The notes under the pieces are model-generated. The model ran no database searches. It was not told where the DNA came from and saw only the letters and a list, made by a program, of their open reading frames with translations. From NCBI GenBank assembly GCA_020051075.1, contig JAGVJP010000082.1, forward strand, positions 1 through 41,433: a stretch of 41,433 nt of DNA, given 5' to 3'. Shown piece by piece: positions 1 through 8,191 of the stretch (positions within the stretch are counted from its first letter, which is position 1; each line of letters opens with the position of its first letter). A program made the position numbers and the translations under genes. The stretch is from Parachlamydiales bacterium. Its GTDB lineage: Bacteria; Chlamydiota; Chlamydiia; Chlamydiales; Parachlamydiaceae.

Positions 1-359
1 GATAGATTATAGTTAGTTTTAGGCGATAGCACCAGACGTGGATAAGCTTGAGAGAAAAGTAGGAGATACTGAACGCTGCGCGAAGCGGTAGAAAAATTCC
101 AAAGACACGAATGTCTCAAAAATTGATCTAGAATAAAGCGAAAGAAGACTTTCGCACTCCAAACGCTTCGCGCTGAAATAAATGGGTAATGGCAAGGGCG
201 TTGCCCTGGGTATGAATAAGTTAAGTGTCGCAACCTGTGAGGCTGCAAGAAGATGAAGATCTTAATCTGGTGCGTATGGGTCCAAGTTCGGACTTCTGCA
301 ATGACCTCATTTTAGGTCCATTGCTCATGAAGCTGCCAAGGATCCCGATCGCATCAACC
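1..359. other. gene-poor segment with nested hairpins
   Basis: I recognise no convincing gene here. The sequence shows a perfect 10-bp inverted repeat (78-87 with 164-173) enclosing two smaller perfect hairpins: AGACA/TGTCT at 103-107 and 112-116 with loop CGAA, and GCGAAAG/CTTTCGC at 138-144 and 149-155 with loop AAGA. A further AGGGC/GCCCT hairpin lies at 195-207. On the minus strand, 240 down to about 170 is open in a frame that resembles short peptides I remember around dispersed repeats in other bacteria, so degenerate repeat DNA is the likeliest reading. Confidence 0.4.
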
Positions 360-671
360 TCATATGGTTGCTGATTTCGACGCAGCTCGCCTAAATAAAC
401 AAGCAATGACTACAACGGCTATTGAGCTGATGACAGTCACTCCAATGCGAACAATAAGAAATGTACACACAGCCGCTAACGGATTTGCAAGAGGTTTCCC
501 AAACAAAATTTTGTTGGCGATCAAGCAGACAACCTCTCCAGTTAAATGGGCAATTGTGCTTAAGACAACAATTTCTTTCATTTTGTCTTTGCATATAAAA
601 TATCCAAAAACAGAACCTTCAATAACCCCTAATGTAGTACTAAATCCTAGCGAGCCAACAACGGTATTCAT
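360..671 (-). CDS. small multi-pass membrane protein, paralogue of the neighbour at 802-1137
   Basis: The 103-residue protein is mostly hydrophobic, with about three membrane segments (roughly residues 8-25, 31-52 and 66-92) and a short basic tail (RRAASK). It shares with the protein at 802-1137 the loop pattern K-D/N-KMKE-I/M-VVL between segments 1 and 2 and an NPLAA motif before segment 3, so the two look like an old tandem duplication. The Shine-Dalgarno signal is weak (AATGAGAT region upstream of the ATG at 671). Short proteins with closely spaced hydrophobic segments are reminiscent of chlamydial inclusion-membrane proteins, but this is only an analogy; no function is recognised. Confidence 0.6.
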   Translation of the reverse strand: MNTVVGSLGFSTTLGVIEGSVFGYFICKDKMKEIVVLSTIAHLTGEVVCLIANKILFGKPLANPLAAVCTFLIVRIGVTVISSIAVVVIACLFRRAASKSATI

Positions 672-801
672 ATGATCTCATTATGTTTATATTACATATC
701 CTGTTTATCTGTGCTGGAAAGTTGCAATTTCGGCAGAGATCCTGTTGGTTACTCAGGAGAGCGAAAGTCTTAACAAAACCCTCTTAAAGGCTCCTCCTTG
801 T

Positions 802-1137
802 CTAGACATCCGTTTGTGCTTGACGCTCTTGCTGTCTTCTATACATGAGAGCAGCGGCAAACATTACTGCGATCGTGAGGAACATTCCTCCAAGGTGGAC
901 AGCAAGAACCTTCTGAGCAGTCGCTATAGGATTCGCAGCCGCTAGGGGATTTCGAAGGATGCATTTTACTGCCAAGTCTGCAAAAACCTTCTCAACGACA
1001 TTTACAACAGCTCCTAAAACAACCATTTCTTTCATTTTGTTCTTGCAAAGACCAAAAGCTAACATCCCTCCTGAAAAAGCGCCCCCCGCAGCAGAATAGG
1101 CATATGATTGAATAGATGCTAAAATTGGACTACTCAT
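802..1137 (-). CDS. small multi-pass membrane protein, paralogue of the gene at 360-671
   Basis: The product has 111 residues with about three hydrophobic segments (roughly 15-31, 36-58 and 77-101) and a charged, Gln/Arg-rich C-terminus. The conserved KNKMKEMVVL loop and the NPLAAANP stretch align with the neighbouring paralogue. A strong Shine-Dalgarno sequence (AAGGAGT, reading on the minus strand at about 1141-1147) fixes the start at 1137. The leader just upstream contains TTAAAGTTG and a TTAAA-rich tract that also occur before the small membrane protein at 7754-8158, suggesting a family with common expression. No enzyme motif is visible; a role in the inclusion or cell envelope is a guess. 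Confidence 0.7.
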   Translation of the reverse strand: MSSPILASIQSYAYSAAGGAFSGGMLAFGLCKNKMKEMVVLGAVVNVVEKVFADLAVKCILRNPLAAANPIATAQKVLAVHLGGMFLTIAVMFAAALMYRRQQERQAQTDV

Positions 1138-1551
1138 GGATAACTCCTTATGGTTAAAAATTTAATACTAATCGTATCAACTTTAACTTTAAAAATAAAC
1201 AAAATTATTTTATAATTTAATTTTTAGCCTCAAAACACATAGAACCATGACATCTATTTCGCAATTGAAACATCAATGCCTAGCAAAACCCAAATTCTCT
1301 TTTTTCAATATTTTTAATCGTTTGAATATGAACAAGTTAAGAAAAACAGGAAAACTTTAGAAACATCTCATTTTCAAGAGCTTAAAAACAGCTTTAGAAG
1401 AACGCTCAAGCAGCAATTCCAAATAATCTCTTGTCTTGACTTTAATGAGCAAAAAAGAGATATACAATGCTCTCGTCACACAACCTATTGTATCAAAAAT
1501 AAGCCCAACTACAAGATATTGTGGTTTTAACCTATAGAAGGAGTCCACCCC
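1138..1551. other. AT-rich intergenic region upstream of the ribonucleotide reductase gene
   Basis: This 414-bp space carries the leader of the minus-strand gene (1138-1230) and the leader of the reductase. I see no cobalamin-riboswitch landmarks (no B12-box-like GCCACTG), which is worth noting because the downstream enzyme needs adenosylcobalamin. A short hydrophobic minus-strand frame at 1357-1548 has no other support and was not called. Confidence 0.5.
1436..1466 (+). promoter_or_regulatory. possible sigma70-type promoter of the ribonucleotide reductase gene
   Basis: TTGACT at 1436-1441 and TATACA at 1461-1466 are separated by 19 bp, which is longer than the optimal 17. The implied leader would be about 80 nt. 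This is the best candidate I see, but it is weak. Confidence 0.3.
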
Positions 1552-3585
1552 ATGACTACTAAGGAAACCCCTATGACAACCCCCACCGCTCGCGCCATGG
1601 CTGTTGCTTTAAGAACTTATCACCGTCCTGTTAAGGAGGGAGACACTCGATTAGAAAGTTGGGAACAGGTTGTCGACCGGGTGATTTTACACCAACGATG
1701 GCTGTGGGAGCGGGCTTTAGGAAGATCCCTGAACGAATCTCAGGAAGATGAACTCGACGAGTTGCGCGCGCTCATCCTAGGACGCTATATCGCTCCAGCT
1801 GGCCGAACATTATGGTTAGGAGGGACTGAACTTAGCCGTACAAGAGAATCCAGTATGTTCAATTGCGCTTACACACACATTGAAACGGTCTACGACGTCG
1901 TCGATGCTCTTTGGCTATTATTACAAGGCTGCGGTGTTGGATTCAGGCCAATTACAGGGACTTTGAATGGCTTCAGACGCCCTCTACAAGAAATTCAAGT
2001 GATTCGTTCTGCTCAAATAGACAAAGGGGGAACCTACTATAATGTCGAGACTTTTGACGCCGAATCTGCCACCTGGACGATTAAAGTCGGAGACTCTGCT
2101 ATCGCTTGGGCTAAAGCCGTTGGTAAACTTGTTGCAGGGAAATTCCCAGCTAAACGACTGATCCTCGATTTCTCTGAGATACGTCCTGCCGGCACACGTC
2201 TAAAAGGATATGGCTGGATTTCTTCCGGAGATGAACAAATCGCCAAAGCATTCAAAGCGATCGCTAAAATATTATCTGACCGTGCAGACCAGCTCCTCAC
2301 CCGCATCGACATCTTGGATATCGTCAACTGGCTCGGAACAATCCTTTCAAGCCGTCGATCAGCTGAAATTGCCCTTTTCGAATATGGGCAGCCTGAATGG
2401 GAAGAATTTGCCCTCGCGAAGAAGGAATGGTGGCTAAAAGGCAATTACCATCGTCAACAGTCAAATAACAGCTTGTTATTCCGTTCAAAACCAACCCGTG
2501 CTGAGTTGGAGAATATTTTTCAATTGATGTTAGAGTCTGGTGGTTCTGAACCTGGATTCATCAACGCGATTGAAGCAGAACGGCGAGCTCCATGGTTTAA
2601 AGGGTGCAACCCTTGCGTCGAGATCCTGCTCGGAAATAAAAGTTTCTGCAACTTAACGGAAGTGAATGTCCTCGCCTTCAAAGGGGATAAAGTCGGTCTT
2701 GAACGGGCTCTTTACCTGGCTGGACGGATGAACTATCGCCAAACCATGGTTAACCTCCGCGATGAGATTTTACAAGAAGCGTGGCACCTCAATAATGAAT
2801 TCCTTCATCTTTGCGGTGTTGGGTTGACAGGGGTGCGAGCCCGCCGAGATCTGACTGCATATGATTATAAGCGGATGCGCAATCTCACTGTTAGCGCAGC
2901 CTATAGCATGGCCAATGAATTGAATTCTCCTCTCCCAAAAAATGTCACCTGCATTAAACCAAGCGGGACTGTGAGCAAGATTATGGGAACCGAAGAATGG
3001 GGCGAAGTCCCTGAAGGGATCCACCTCCCCTTAGGGCGCTACATGATGACGAATGTCACCTATTCTAAACACGACCCTCTCGTCAACCGATTCAAAGCGG
3101 CTGGTTATTCTGTCATCGAGAAGCCTTTTGAGCCTGAATCAGTGCTCGTAAAGTTCCCTGTCAAGTATGAGAATGTCCCTTTTACTCGAACGACCGTGAC
3201 GAGAAAAAATGGAAAAGTTGAAGAGGTGGAAATCAACACTGACTCGGCAATCGAGCAGTTAAATTGGTATGCCTTGCTCCAGACAACATGGTGCGAGCAG
3301 AACGTCTCTAACACCGTCTCATACGATCCTTCAGAAGTTCCCGGCATCATCGACTGGCTGTTGGAAAATTGGGACTGCTATGTCGGCGTCTCGTTCCTAT
3401 TCCGCAATGACCCAACGAAGAATGCTGAAGACCTCGGTTATGCCTACCTCCCACAGGAAGTTGTCACTAAAGAGATCTATGATGCCTATGCATCGACACT
3501 TCGGAAGATCGACTACTCCGGCATTGAGATGCGAGATGAAGAACTGACCGAAAGCTGCGCGACAGGCGCCTGCCCAGTCAGGTAG
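1552..3585 (+). CDS. rtpR: class II (adenosylcobalamin-dependent) ribonucleoside-triphosphate reductase
   Basis: This enzyme reduces ribonucleoside triphosphates to deoxy forms using a thiyl radical generated from adenosylcobalamin. The 677-residue protein resembles the monomeric Lactobacillus leichmannii type (about 739 residues). All key residues are present: the active-site disulfide pair Cys105 (SMFNCAY) and Cys366 (KSFCNL), the radical triad Asn353-Cys355-Glu357 (NPCVE), and the C-terminal redox pair Cys669 and Cys674 (SCATGACPVR). Spacing between Cys355 and Cys366 (11) matches the model enzyme. An AAGGAG ribosome binding site lies 8-9 nt before the start. The gene is convergent with psd, and the stop is followed almost at once by a long inverted repeat. 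Its presence implies access to cobalamin, from the host or by salvage. Chlamydia itself uses an aerobic class I enzyme, so this copy may be an acquisition or an ancestral extra. Confidence 0.93.
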   Translation: MTTKETPMTTPTARAMAVALRTYHRPVKEGDTRLESWEQVVDRVILHQRWLWERALGRSLNESQEDELDELRALILGRYIAPAGRTLWLGGTELSRTRESSMFNCAYTHIETVYDVVDALWLLLQGCGVGFRPITGTLNGFRRPLQEIQVIRSAQIDKGGTYYNVETFDAESATWTIKVGDSAIAWAKAVGKLVAGKFPAKRLILDFSEIRPAGTRLKGYGWISSGDEQIAKAFKAIAKILSDRADQLLTRIDILDIVNWLGTILSSRRSAEIALFEYGQPEWEEFALAKKEWWLKGNYHRQQSNNSLLFRSKPTRAELENIFQLMLESGGSEPGFINAIEAERRAPWFKGCNPCVEILLGNKSFCNLTEVNVLAFKGDKVGLERALYLAGRMNYRQTMVNLRDEILQEAWHLNNEFLHLCGVGLTGVRARRDLTAYDYKRMRNLTVSAAYSMANELNSPLPKNVTCIKPSGTVSKIMGTEEWGEVPEGIHLPLGRYMMTNVTYSKHDPLVNRFKAAGYSVIEKPFEPESVLVKFPVKYENVPFTRTTVTRKNGKVEEVEINTDSAIEQLNWYALLQTTWCEQNVSNTVSYDPSEVPGIIDWLLENWDCYVGVSFLFRNDPTKNAEDLGYAYLPQEVVTKEIYDAYASTLRKIDYSGIEMRDEELTESCATGACPVR

Positions 3586-3824
3586 AACAGGGATAAGCAA
3601 AATGGACAAAACAGGATAAGCAGGATCGCAAGCGGCAGGATAAGCAAGATAGTGACATATTGCTTATCCTGCAATTTTTTACAGGATGGGAAGGATAGGA
3701 AAGATAGAAAGAACGAGATGTTTTTTTATGTTTTTGTTGTTTGCCTGAATTTTCTTATTATCTTGCTTATCCTGCCGCGAAGCGATCCTGCCTATCCTGT
3801 TCTGTCCTTTTGCCTATCTTGTTT
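3586..3824. repeat. long imperfect inverted repeat between convergent genes (ATCCTG family)
   Basis: The left arm (3586-3651) and right arm (3759-3824) match as inverted copies over about 65 bp, with the word AGGATAAGCAAGATA at the inner end of each left-type arm and GGATCGC near the middle. The unpaired centre holds a further TACAGGATGGGAAGGATAGG unit. The arms reach the reductase stop codon on one side and run into the psd coding end on the other. The same words recur at 7600-7710, 13433-13661, 21321-21501, 26300-26350, 26850-26868 and 32369-32621. As RNA it would form a strong bidirectional hairpin and could end both transcripts. Confidence 0.85.
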
Positions 3825-3826
3825 CT

Positions 3827-4759
3827 CTATGCTGAGAAGTTGCGATCTTGTCTATCCATGATCCCCATGCGCTGTCCGAGGAGGCAGCGAATCTCAAAGC
3901 CTTCTTGAGTCGCTTTAAGGAGGTCTCGGTCAAACTGAATCGATCGAGGAGGAAAGAGCAGAACTAAAGCCGATCCTCCAAACTCAAAATAGCCTTTCTC
4001 AGCTCCTTTTTGCTGGGGTTGATTTGGAATATAGGTTTCCTGGATGCTGCCCACAGCTGTCGCTCCCACTTCTAAATACAAGATTTTTCCAAACCGTGCG
4101 CTATCCAACTGACAAAGTGTCCGTTTATTTTGTGAAAACGTGTGAATATTCTTTCTGATAGCCAGAGGATTGACCGAATAGAGCCAGCCATTGATCAACT
4201 TGGTCTCTCCAGCTATGCATTCGACAGGAAAATGGAAGCGATGGTAGTCGGTCGGACATAAGCGAGCAAGGACCATGCTCCCTTTCTGATACTTTTCAGC
4301 GAGGGCATCGTCTTTAAGCAGCTCTCTCAAACAAAATTTCTCTCCTTTGACAATAAATTCATCGCATTGGGAGATATTCTCATAAAAGTAGTAGCGTCCA
4401 TCCGCTGGAATGATCGCAACGTCAGGATCTGAGTCAATCGGACGCGCCTCAGGCTTTAGACGGCGGATAAAAAATTCGTTGAATGATTGAAAGGAGCTAA
4501 CAGGATCTAAAAATTCGCTCTCGTCGACATCAAATTCACGAATGAACGGCTCAATTTTTTTTGAGCTCTTTTTCTTTTTTTGCAAATACCCAAAGAACCT
4601 AGAGAATAACGAGCAGCGGCAGGTTAAAGGGAGAATCAACGGACTGAGAAGGCGGGTGATCCATCCATTCCCATAGAGAAATCGAAGAGCTTTATCTTGA
4701 TAGATTTTTTCAACCTGCTTCTGTCCAGTTTGCCTATCAATAAAAATGATTTCAGTCAT
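3827..4759 (-). CDS. psd: phosphatidylserine decarboxylase proenzyme
   Basis: This enzyme converts phosphatidylserine to phosphatidylethanolamine at the membrane. It is a self-cleaving proenzyme with a pyruvoyl cofactor. The 310-residue protein has the catalytic Asp120 (IPADGR), His173 and His176 (DYHRFHFP), and the cleavage motif Gly261-Gly262-Ser263 (FEFGGSALVLLF), where Ser263 becomes the pyruvoyl group; the usual GST reads GSA here. The N-terminal region and length fit the chlamydial/type II family. The gene lies divergent to mnmE with an 87-bp space, matching the psd-trmE-nth neighbourhood I recall for C. trachomatis. The last ten or so codons (MDRQDRNFSA) and the stop fall inside the ATCCTG-family repeat, so the C-terminus has probably been rewritten by repeat sequence well outside the catalytic core. 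Confidence 0.95.
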   Translation of the reverse strand: MTEIIFIDRQTGQKQVEKIYQDKALRFLYGNGWITRLLSPLILPLTCRCSLFSRFFGYLQKKKKSSKKIEPFIREFDVDESEFLDPVSSFQSFNEFFIRRLKPEARPIDSDPDVAIIPADGRYYFYENISQCDEFIVKGEKFCLRELLKDDALAEKYQKGSMVLARLCPTDYHRFHFPVECIAGETKLINGWLYSVNPLAIRKNIHTFSQNKRTLCQLDSARFGKILYLEVGATAVGSIQETYIPNQPQQKGAEKGYFEFGGSALVLLFPPRSIQFDRDLLKATQEGFEIRCLLGQRMGIMDRQDRNFSA

Positions 4760-4846
4760 AATTTGTAAACCGTGAAAAATTCATGCAATAAATGAATAGA
4801 TTAGAGTATCATCTTATTATCTACAACTTTTAAATAACCAAACAAA

Positions 4847-6223
4847 ATGGACTTTATTCACACACCCTACACACCCGGTGAAACAATTGCTGCGATAGCC
4901 ACACCTCCTGGCGAAGGAGGAGTGGCCATCATCCGCATCTCTGGACGCGACGCTCTCAATGTTGCATCAAAAATTTTTTCTGGCCCCGTTCATCAATACA
5001 TCTCTCATACCGCCCACTTTGGATACATTCATGATGGACAAGGAAATCATATCGATGATGTCCTCGTCTTGGTTATGTTGGGAGGACGTTCTTACACCGG
5101 CGAGACGACGGTTGAGATCCATTGCCATGGAGGGAGTTTAATCACGCGGCGTGTTTTAGAAGCAACCCTTGCAGCAGGGGCCCGAGCCGCATTGCCCGGA
5201 GAGTTCACCTTCCGATCCTTTCTCAGTGGAAAAATCGATCTCGCCCAAGCTGAAGCTGTGCAGACGTTAATTTGTGCTAAAAATGAACGGGCTTTAGATG
5301 CTGCTGAACAGCAACTAAAAGGGGCTCTGTCCCGGTCAATCACGCAATTTCAAACGGCACTCACCCAAATCGCGGCCATTTTAGAGGCTTGGGTCGATTT
5401 CCCTGAAGAGGGGTTGGAGTTTGCGACGATGGACGAAATCTGTTCCGACCTTGAGGGCATTTGCCAATCGATGGAGAAACTGGCTGCGACGTTCCACCAA
5501 GGCAAAATTCTCCATGAAGGTCTCTCTCTATGCCTTGTCGGCTGCCCTAATGTAGGAAAATCGTCGTTGATGAATGCGATTCTAAATAAAGATCGAGCCA
5601 TCGTCTCGCCTCAAGCTGGGACCACACGAGACGTCCTTGAAGACCATTTAAGGTTGAATGGACTCCACCTGAAAATCAGCGACACGGCAGGGATTCGCCA
5701 TTCAGAGGAGACGATCGAACAAGAAGGGATCCGTCGGTCAAAGCAAACAATGGAAGAGGCTGACCTCATCCTGTTGATTCTAGATGCCCATCAAGGGTTA
5801 ACCCAAGACGACCTCCAACTCATCAAAGAGGTACCCACTGCTAAAACGATCGCCATCTGGAATAAAATCGACCTCCCATGCTGCGCAATCCCTTCGTTAG
5901 ATTTTCCTGAAGTTGTCAAAATCTCTGCGATGAAAAAACTGGGGTTAGAAGACCTCTACCAAGCTGTCGACCGGCTGATTTGGTCTGAAGGGGCCCCCTC
6001 TAAGGAGGAGGTCGTCATCAGCAATGTGAGACACAAAGAAGCTCTTAAATCTTCTATCGAAGCGATCATTCTTGTTCTACGCGGATTAAGAGCGGGAGAT
6101 TCTCCAGAATTCTTGACGATAGATATTCGTCAAGCCCTGCAAGAATTGGGGAAAGTTATCGGCACGAACGTTTCAGAAGATATCCTCTCAGCAATATTCT
6201 CAAAATTCTGTATTGGAAAATGA
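4847..6223 (+). CDS. mnmE: tRNA modification GTPase MnmE
   Basis: MnmE works with MnmG to build 5-carboxymethylaminomethyl groups on wobble uridine 34 of several tRNAs. The 458-residue length is standard. Visible parts are the N-terminal tetrahydrofolate-binding domain (GEGGVAIIRISG at residues 22-33), the helical domain, and an inserted G domain: G1 GCPNVGKSS (232-240), G2 TTRD (259-262), G3 DTAG (279-282) and G4 NKID (339-342). The C-terminus is the canonical FCIGK, which carries the Cys needed for modification. The nth gene overlaps its stop by four bases (ATGA), indicating translational coupling. There is no clear sign of transfer; this is a core gene. Confidence 0.98.
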   Translation: MDFIHTPYTPGETIAAIATPPGEGGVAIIRISGRDALNVASKIFSGPVHQYISHTAHFGYIHDGQGNHIDDVLVLVMLGGRSYTGETTVEIHCHGGSLITRRVLEATLAAGARAALPGEFTFRSFLSGKIDLAQAEAVQTLICAKNERALDAAEQQLKGALSRSITQFQTALTQIAAILEAWVDFPEEGLEFATMDEICSDLEGICQSMEKLAATFHQGKILHEGLSLCLVGCPNVGKSSLMNAILNKDRAIVSPQAGTTRDVLEDHLRLNGLHLKISDTAGIRHSEETIEQEGIRRSKQTMEEADLILLILDAHQGLTQDDLQLIKEVPTAKTIAIWNKIDLPCCAIPSLDFPEVVKISAMKKLGLEDLYQAVDRLIWSEGAPSKEEVVISNVRHKEALKSSIEAIILVLRGLRAGDSPEFLTIDIRQALQELGKVIGTNVSEDILSAIFSKFCIGK

Positions 6224-6846
6224 ACAAAAAAAGGATCGCAAAGCAAATTCAAGAGATCTTAAACGAGCTTTATCCCGAGCCTCCGATCCCCCTCGTCCAC
6301 TTTGACCCTTACACACTGCTCATCGCGGTGCTACTGTCGGCGCAATGCACCGATGTCCGCGTCAACAAAATCACCCCTCTGCTATTTGCAAGGGCATCTA
6401 CCCCTCAAGCAATGATCTTGTTATCTCCAAAAGACATTGAGAATATCATCCGCCCTTGCGGATTAGCCCCAAGAAAATCTCAAGCCATTTTTCAGCTCTC
6501 TCAGATTTTATTAGAAAAATATGGGGGTGCAGTGCCAGATAGCTTTGAAGCCCTGGAAGAATTGCCAGGGGTAGGGCATAAAACAGCTTCAGTGGTGATG
6601 TCCCAAGCCTTTCACCATCCAGCCTTTCCCGTCGACACACATATCCACCGCTGTGCGAAACGGTGGATGTTAAGCGAGGGGAAAAATGTCATACAAACAG
6701 AAAAAGATTTGAAGAGTCTGTTTCCCAAAAAAGATTGGAACCGCCTCCATTTGCAAATCATCTATTTCGCACGAGAATATTGCCAGGCGCGTAACCACCA
6801 AGCCTCTCTCTGTCCCATTTGCAGCATGATTCATCCCAATGTTTAA
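6220..6846 (+). CDS. nth: endonuclease III (DNA glycosylase/AP lyase)
   Basis: This base-excision repair enzyme removes oxidised pyrimidines and cleaves abasic sites. The 208-residue protein has the helix-hairpin-helix ELPGVGHKTA with catalytic Lys121 and the catalytic Asp139 (PVDTHIHR), at the positions of E. coli Lys120 and Asp138. The iron-sulfur region is unusual: the C-terminal end reads Cys, nine residues, Cys, two residues, Cys, then seven residues to the end with no fourth Cys, instead of C-x6-C-x2-C-x5-C. A standard 4Fe-4S cluster may therefore be altered or missing. The start codon overlaps the mnmE stop. Confidence 0.95.
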   Translation: MNKKRIAKQIQEILNELYPEPPIPLVHFDPYTLLIAVLLSAQCTDVRVNKITPLLFARASTPQAMILLSPKDIENIIRPCGLAPRKSQAIFQLSQILLEKYGGAVPDSFEALEELPGVGHKTASVVMSQAFHHPAFPVDTHIHRCAKRWMLSEGKNVIQTEKDLKSLFPKKDWNRLHLQIIYFAREYCQARNHQASLCPICSMIHPNV

Positions 6847-6859
6847 AGTTACTACTCTA

Positions 6860-6888
6860 TTGACTAAAAAAACAAAGATCAATATAGT
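6860..6888 (+). promoter_or_regulatory. sigma70-type promoter for the exported protein at 6939
   Basis: TTGACT (6860-6865), a 17-bp spacer and TATAGT (6883-6888) lie just after nth and about 50 bp before the next start codon, giving a plausible leader of about 44 nt. Confidence 0.6.
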
Positions 6889-6938
6889 TAAAGTCTTGTA
6901 TTCGTCTTTAATTCAATTTTATTCCTGGAGATGATCGC

Positions 6939-7553
6939 ATGAAAATTATTGTTTCTTTAATGCTTTTCTTATGTGGATTTTCTAAACTCCTCGTCGCTGC
7001 CGACGTCCTTCCTCCTCAAAAACAACCAACACTCTCATTTGAAGTGCGACAGCAAGATTACATGTTCTCAACAATCCTGAACATTACTTCCGAACACTCC
7101 TATTTAGGTTCTATTGTAAAAAGCCCTTTTAGGATACGGACAAGCTATGAACTTTTTGGTCCTAAAGGCGATTATGAGGGTGTAGGCATCTGCCGCTTTA
7201 TTACCCTTGGCGGAGGCGTTTGGCAAGCCCAAATCGATCTCTATGATACTAAAAAGATAAAAATCGGAGCAATAGAGGGAGAGGTCGTCCCTAACGCAAC
7301 AACACGATTTTTCCTCTATAATGAAGAAAAAGAATGCGTCGGGATCGCCCGTTTAGACTCCTCAAATTCAAAATTTATTATTGTTGATCCATCAACTGAA
7401 CAACCCCTGGTCTGTTTCAAGAGAAATTATGTCCGTGGAATCGTTGACTACTGGAATGTGACTATTCATGTTCTCGATAGTATAGACCTTAAACTGATCA
7501 AAATCTTCGCTGCTTTTGCTGTCGACTCTCAAGATGAATTTCAGAACGATTGA
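6939..7553 (+). CDS. exported LURP-one/tubby-like fold protein (putative)
   Basis: The 204-residue protein begins with a typical signal peptide (residues 1-20, ending near VAADV). The rest looks like the LURP-one-related/scramblase-type tubby C2-like barrel: alternating strands with F-I/V-R-x-S-Y-E-L-F at about 66-74, FKRNYVRGIVDYWNVTIH at about 162-179, and the closing hydrophobic helix IDLKLIKIFAAFAVDSQ typical of that family. Such domains bind membranes or act as phospholipid-related regulators; in bacteria the function is mostly unknown. An own promoter is visible upstream, and a GGAG ribosome binding site precedes the ATG. The fold assignment is by pattern memory only; export rather than cytosolic location is the unusual part. 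Confidence 0.65.
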   Translation: MKIIVSLMLFLCGFSKLLVAADVLPPQKQPTLSFEVRQQDYMFSTILNITSEHSYLGSIVKSPFRIRTSYELFGPKGDYEGVGICRFITLGGGVWQAQIDLYDTKKIKIGAIEGEVVPNATTRFFLYNEEKECVGIARLDSSNSKFIIVDPSTEQPLVCFKRNYVRGIVDYWNVTIHVLDSIDLKLIKIFAAFAVDSQDEFQND

Positions 7554-7599
7554 CAGTTTTCGCAATGAGACAAAAAATCCACAACGAGCTAAAACTTAA

Positions 7600-7710
7600 G
7601 ATCGACAGGATAGAGACAAAAAAATTAACAGGATGGGGAGGATAGGAAAGATAGGGCAAGATAACGAATATCTTTACGCACTATCATCCTTCTTATCCTT
7701 CCCATCCTAC
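7600..7710. repeat. ATCCTG-family inverted repeat
   Basis: The left half contains AACAGGATGGGGAGGATAGG and GGGCAAGATA. The right half contains TATCCTTCCCATCCTACTG in inverted sense. The centre ACGAATATCTTTACGCA is shared with the copies at 13433-13661 and 32369-32621. It is followed directly by a duplicated piece of the dus 3' end (7710-7734). Confidence 0.75.
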
Positions 7711-7734
7711 TGTTCTTCGCCTAAAGGGAAATGG
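7710..7734. repeat. direct repeat of the dus 3' coding end
   Basis: This 25-bp segment matches 8425-8449, inside the last codons of the Dus gene, at 24 of 25 positions. The two copies bracket the small membrane-protein gene at 7754-8158 and a CTTTGCG-type repeat, suggesting that this segment arose by duplication or insertion at the dus 3' end. Confidence 0.8.
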
Positions 7735-7753
7735 GGCTATTATTCAAGGACGT

Positions 7754-8158
7754 TTAATAATAATAGTTATCGTCATAATCAACCCTATGAGGATAAGGGA
7801 TTGTAGATTCTATGATAACTTCCTCTAGAATATTGGCAGCTATGAAGAAAATCGCCATTGTGAGAGGAATGGATATGTGTCGAGGGAATGGAAGATTTAG
7901 AAGTTTTGATATTGCGAAATTAACGCCTCCAACAAAAAGAGCCATTGGAATTTGCACGATCACTTTTCTGTCTAAACAATCGCCAAGACGACATTCAAAC
8001 ATAGCCTTGATTCCAAATCCTAAGGCAATCACACCTGCAACAACCGTTGAAATCGTCAAAATTACACCCGCTGCAAAGGGAGTTACAACACGGGGGCCAA
8101 CCGCAACGATAGCTTGTTGAGCCGCGTTTGCAACTTGTCCACCAATAATAGCATTCAT
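7754..8158 (-). CDS. small multi-pass membrane protein, third member of a local family
   Basis: The 134-residue protein has about three hydrophobic segments (roughly residues 24-53, 66-86 and 95-114) and ends in an acidic, Tyr-rich tail (YDDNYYY). Its architecture parallels the two paralogues at 360-1137, although sequence similarity is weak. A strong AAGGAG site lies seven or so bases before the ATG, and a good promoter is visible upstream. No enzymatic motif is present. An envelope or inclusion-membrane role is conceivable but unproven. The gene is bracketed by direct repeats of the dus 3' end, so it may be a late arrival at this place. Confidence 0.65.
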   Translation of the reverse strand: MNAIIGGQVANAAQQAIVAVGPRVVTPFAAGVILTISTVVAGVIALGFGIKAMFECRLGDCLDRKVIVQIPMALFVGGVNFAISKLLNLPFPRHISIPLTMAIFFIAANILEEVIIESTIPYPHRVDYDDNYYY

Positions 8159-8191
8159 AAAATTCTCCTTAAAATTTTTAACTTAAAGGCA

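Noticed and set aside
221..406. Minus-strand 61-codon frame
   Set aside because: It overlaps the membrane-protein gene end and degenerate repeat DNA, and has no start signal.
1357..1548. Minus-strand 63-codon hydrophobic frame before the reductase gene
   Set aside because: It has no ribosome binding site or homology that I recognise and overlaps the reductase leader.
1138..1551. Cobalamin riboswitch before the class II reductase
   Set aside because: No B12 box or typical conserved core is visible.
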